From CAWUFC02 sp963921335 (lineage in GTDB: Bacteria; Pseudomonadota; Gammaproteobacteria; Pseudomonadales; Halieaceae): DNA of 64,000 bases. The translations under genes and the position numbers were made by a program. Shown here in pieces: positions 61,707 through 64,000 of the stretch (positions are counted from its first letter, which is position 1; each line of letters begins with the position of its first letter). The notes beneath the pieces were generated by a model that did not search any database, was not told where the DNA came from, and was given only the letters and a program-made list of their open reading frames with translations. The stretch is taken from contig CAWUFC020000001.1 of NCBI GenBank assembly GCA_963921335.3, positions 1,054,001-1,118,000 of the forward strand, read 5' to 3'.

Positions 61707-63452
61707 GTGGAGCATCTTTCAGGCGGCGAAATGGTCGCTCGTGCCCTTGAAGACGAGGGCGTCGAATACATCTTTGGTTATCCTGGCGGCGCGGTTCTGC
61801 ACATTTACGACGCGTTGTTCAAGAACTCAAAAATTCCCCATATTCTGGTACGCCACGAGCAGGCGGCGACCCATGCGGCTGACGGCTATGCCCGTGCCAC
61901 CGGCAAGCCCGGTGTGGTGCTGGTGACCTCAGGCCCCGGTGCGACCAACGCGATTACCGGTATCGCCACCGCGTATATGGATTCTATTCCCATGGTGATT
62001 CTGTCTGGTCAGGTGCAGTCGCACCTGATTGGTGAAGACGCTTTTCAGGAAACTGACATGGTGGGCATCTCTCGCCCGATCGTGAAGCACAGCTTTCTGG
62101 TTAAAAAAGCGGAAGATATTCCCCTGGCGATCAAGAAGGCCTTCCACATTGCGGCAACTGGTCGTCCGGGCCCGGTGGTGATTGATATTCCCAAGGACAT
62201 TACCCGCCCCGACGAAAAATTCGAGTATCACTACCCGGATGCGGTGCGGCTGCGTTCATACAATCCGTCCCAGAAGGGGCACGCTGGCCAGATCAAAAAA
62301 GCGGTGAAGCTGTTGCTGTCTGCACGCAAGCCCATCATTTACACCGGCGGTGGTGTCATTCAGGGTGAGGGCAGTGATTTGCTGCGGGAGCTCGCCCAAC
62401 TGCTGAACTATCCGGTGACCAATACGCTCATGGGTCTTGGCGCCTACCCCGCAACCGATCGGCAGTTTCTCGGGATGTTGGGCATGCACGGCTTCTACGA
62501 AGCCAATATGGCCATGCACCACTCTGATGTGATTTTGGCGATCGGCGCACGCTTTGATGACCGGGTGACCAATACCCTGGACAAGTTCTGCCCCGGTGCC
62601 CAGATCATTCATATTGATGTCGATCCCACCAGTATCTCCAAGACCATCTCGGCGGACATACCTATTGTGGGACCCGTGCAGTCGGTACTGACCGATATGA
62701 TCAGCCTTGTCCGCCAGGCCCAGGAAAAAGATGCCAGCCTGCCCAACTCGGCCGCGCTGGATAGTTGGTGGCAACAGATTGATGGCTGGCGTGCCTCTCA
62801 CGGCCTGTGGACGGCACCGCGTTACACGGTGGGTGACCAAATCATGCCGCAGCAGGTGATCGAATCCCTCTACCGCGCCACCCATGGTGAGGCCTATGTG
62901 ACCTCGGATGTAGGGCAGCACCAGATGTTTGCGGCCCAGTACTACCGCTTTGATGAGCCCCGCCGTTGGATCAACTCCGGAGGCCTGGGCACCATGGGCT
63001 TTGGCCTGCCTTCTGCCATGGGCGTGAAGCTGGCCTTCCCCGATTCAGATGTGGCCTGTGTCACAGGCGAGGGCAGTATCCAGATGAACATTCAGGAGCT
63101 GTCTACCTGTACCCAGTACAACATTCCGGTGAAGATCATCAATCTGCACAACGGTTATCTTGGCATGGTGAAGCAATGGCAGGACATGCAGTATGAAGGC
63201 CGCCACTCCGAAAGTACCTACGAGAACTCGCTGCCTGATTTTGTAGCGCTGACCGAGGCTTATGGCCACGTGGGTATGCGGGTTGAGAGCCTGGATGAGT
63301 TGGACGCCAAGATGGAAGAAGCCTTTGCCATGAAGGACAAGCTGGTGTTCATGGACATCATGATTGACCCGACTGAGCACGTGTATCCCATGCAGATAGC
63401 ACCGAACGGCTCAATGGCCGATATGTGGCTGAGCAAAACGGAGAGGACATAA
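61707..63452 (+). CDS. ilvI: Acetolactate synthase 3 large subunit
   Basis: This is a 581-residue ThDP-dependent enzyme making acetolactate or acetohydroxybutyrate for valine, leucine and isoleucine synthesis. It shows the catalytic Glu region (HEQAATHAADGYARATGKPG), the FAD/central domain (GARFDDRVT), and the ThDP motif GEGSIQMNIQELSTCTQYNIPV..NLHNGYLG. The start is GTG at 61707, with CGGAGG 8 nt upstream. It forms an operon with ilvH, 1 nt downstream. Confidence 0.95.
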   Translation: MEHLSGGEMVARALEDEGVEYIFGYPGGAVLHIYDALFKNSKIPHILVRHEQAATHAADGYARATGKPGVVLVTSGPGATNAITGIATAYMDSIPMVILSGQVQSHLIGEDAFQETDMVGISRPIVKHSFLVKKAEDIPLAIKKAFHIAATGRPGPVVIDIPKDITRPDEKFEYHYPDAVRLRSYNPSQKGHAGQIKKAVKLLLSARKPIIYTGGGVIQGEGSDLLRELAQLLNYPVTNTLMGLGAYPATDRQFLGMLGMHGFYEANMAMHHSDVILAIGARFDDRVTNTLDKFCPGAQIIHIDVDPTSISKTISADIPIVGPVQSVLTDMISLVRQAQEKDASLPNSAALDSWWQQIDGWRASHGLWTAPRYTVGDQIMPQQVIESLYRATHGEAYVTSDVGQHQMFAAQYYRFDEPRRWINSGGLGTMGFGLPSAMGVKLAFPDSDVACVTGEGSIQMNIQELSTCTQYNIPVKIINLHNGYLGMVKQWQDMQYEGRHSESTYENSLPDFVALTEAYGHVGMRVESLDELDAKMEEAFAMKDKLVFMDIMIDPTEHVYPMQIAPNGSMADMWLSKTERT

Positions 63453-63453
63453 G

Positions 63454-63945
63454 ATGAGACGCATACTTTCTGTTCTTATGGAAAACGAGCCCGGCGCCTT
63501 GTCCCGGGTGGTGGGTCTGTTTTCTCAACGCGGTTACAACATCGAAACCCTCAATGTAGCGCCGACTGATGACATATCCCTGTCGCGGCTGACCATGACC
63601 ACCGAGGGTGACGACAAACACATTGAGCAGATCACCAAGCAGCTGAACAAGCTGGTGGATGTGGTGAAGCTGGTGGACTTGAGCGAGGGCGCTCATATTG
63701 AGCGCGACCTGATGTTGATCAAGGTGCGTGCCCAGGGTGCGGATCGTGCCGAGATCAAACGCTGCACGGACATTTTCCGCGGGCAGATCGTGGATGTGGG
63801 TCCCTCTGTATACACCATCATGCTGTCAGGCACCGCAGACAAGCTGGATTCCTTCGTGGATGCCATGGGCGATGCCCAGATTCTGGAAGTGGTGCGGTCC
63901 GGTATTGTGGGTATTTCCCGCGGCGAGAAAACGCTTAGTCTGTAA
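63454..63945 (+). CDS. ilvH: Acetolactate synthase 3 small (regulatory) subunit
   Basis: This is a 163-residue protein with an N-terminal ACT domain (ILSVLMENEPGALSRVVGLFSQRGYNIETLNVAPT), which binds valine for feedback control, and the C-terminal ALS small-subunit domain (ERDLMLIKVRA..SGTADKLDSFV). It starts 1 nt after the ilvI stop and ends before a strong terminator. Confidence 0.96.
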   Translation: MRRILSVLMENEPGALSRVVGLFSQRGYNIETLNVAPTDDISLSRLTMTTEGDDKHIEQITKQLNKLVDVVKLVDLSEGAHIERDLMLIKVRAQGADRAEIKRCTDIFRGQIVDVGPSVYTIMLSGTADKLDSFVDAMGDAQILEVVRSGIVGISRGEKTLSL

Positions 63946-63960
63946 CTTCTGCGGTAGTAC

Positions 63961-63989
63961 AAAAAAGGAGCCAATAGGCTCCCTTTTTT
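63961..63989 (+). terminator. Rho-independent terminator of ilvIH
   Basis: GGAGCC (63967-63972) and GGCTCC (63977-63982) enclose the loop AATA, with six A before and C plus six T after. It is 15 nt past the ilvH stop. Confidence 0.93.
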
Positions 63990-64000
63990 GTCTGCTTAGG

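Overview
The window reads as chromosomal DNA of a free-living, probably marine, gammaproteobacterium. Evidence: a groESL operon beside fxsA, each heat-shock gene with a sigma-32 promoter; a murJ-ribF-ileS-lspA-fkpB-ispH run leading into a minor-pilin/PilY1 operon and pilS-pilR, an arrangement I recall from Pseudomonas; and bamD divergent from rluD-pgeF-clpB. The ilvI leader contains a structured RNA, and acetolactate-synthase leader RNAs are known from oligotrophic marine gammaproteobacteria. No transposase, integrase, CRISPR array, tRNA or rRNA was seen.

Layout. (1) 1-17.6 kb is an accessory surface-protein locus. It has three large RsaA-like, RTX-type exported proteins with N-terminal DUF4214 (446-3418; 7887-10688 minus; 10853-13574 minus, frameshifted). 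It also has a DUF6447 small protein, two TPR-sulfotransferases (5694-7743 minus and 13646-15897, both frameshifted as given), and two metzincin-like (M10-type) proteins with a damaged zinc site and a C-terminal DUF4214 that carries an EF-hand loop. (2) 17.7-21.2 kb holds two GT4 glycosyltransferases and an AmpG-like MFS permease in one tightly packed operon. (3) 21.2-36 kb is mostly housekeeping: an alkyltransferase-like protein, an SDR, fxsA, groESL, a methyltransferase, membrane proteins, a crotonase, class I fumarase, sbcB, pyrB, a NUDIX hydrolase and murJ. (4) 36-41.8 kb is ribF-ileS-lspA-fkpB-ispH, overlapping or nearly so throughout. (5) 41.9-53.9 kb is the type IV pilus minor pilin operon with PilY1, then pilR and pilS on the minus strand. 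(6) 54-64 kb holds nadE, bamD, rluD, pgeF, clpB, a DUF4124 protein and ilvIH.

How the parts may work together (inference). The first 17 kb resembles a self-contained cell-surface module. Large calcium-binding RTX/S-layer-like proteins, probably secreted by a type I system encoded elsewhere, share the DUF4214 domain with the two pseudo-metzincins. The sulfotransferases and glycosyltransferases could build or sulfate the polysaccharide or protein that holds the layer. This is the best candidate for an undescribed system here. A second regulatory candidate is the ilvI leader: a strong sigma-70 promoter, a long-range stem that competes with a local hairpin, and a mini-ORF (MKVIKLGG) that ends 4 nt before ilvI.

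Quality note. Four genes (both sulfotransferases, the third surface protein, pilW) each need a single-base correction in or beside a homopolymer to become full length. Either the sequence holds uncorrected indels or these genes are decaying or phase-variable. They are labelled as interrupted.
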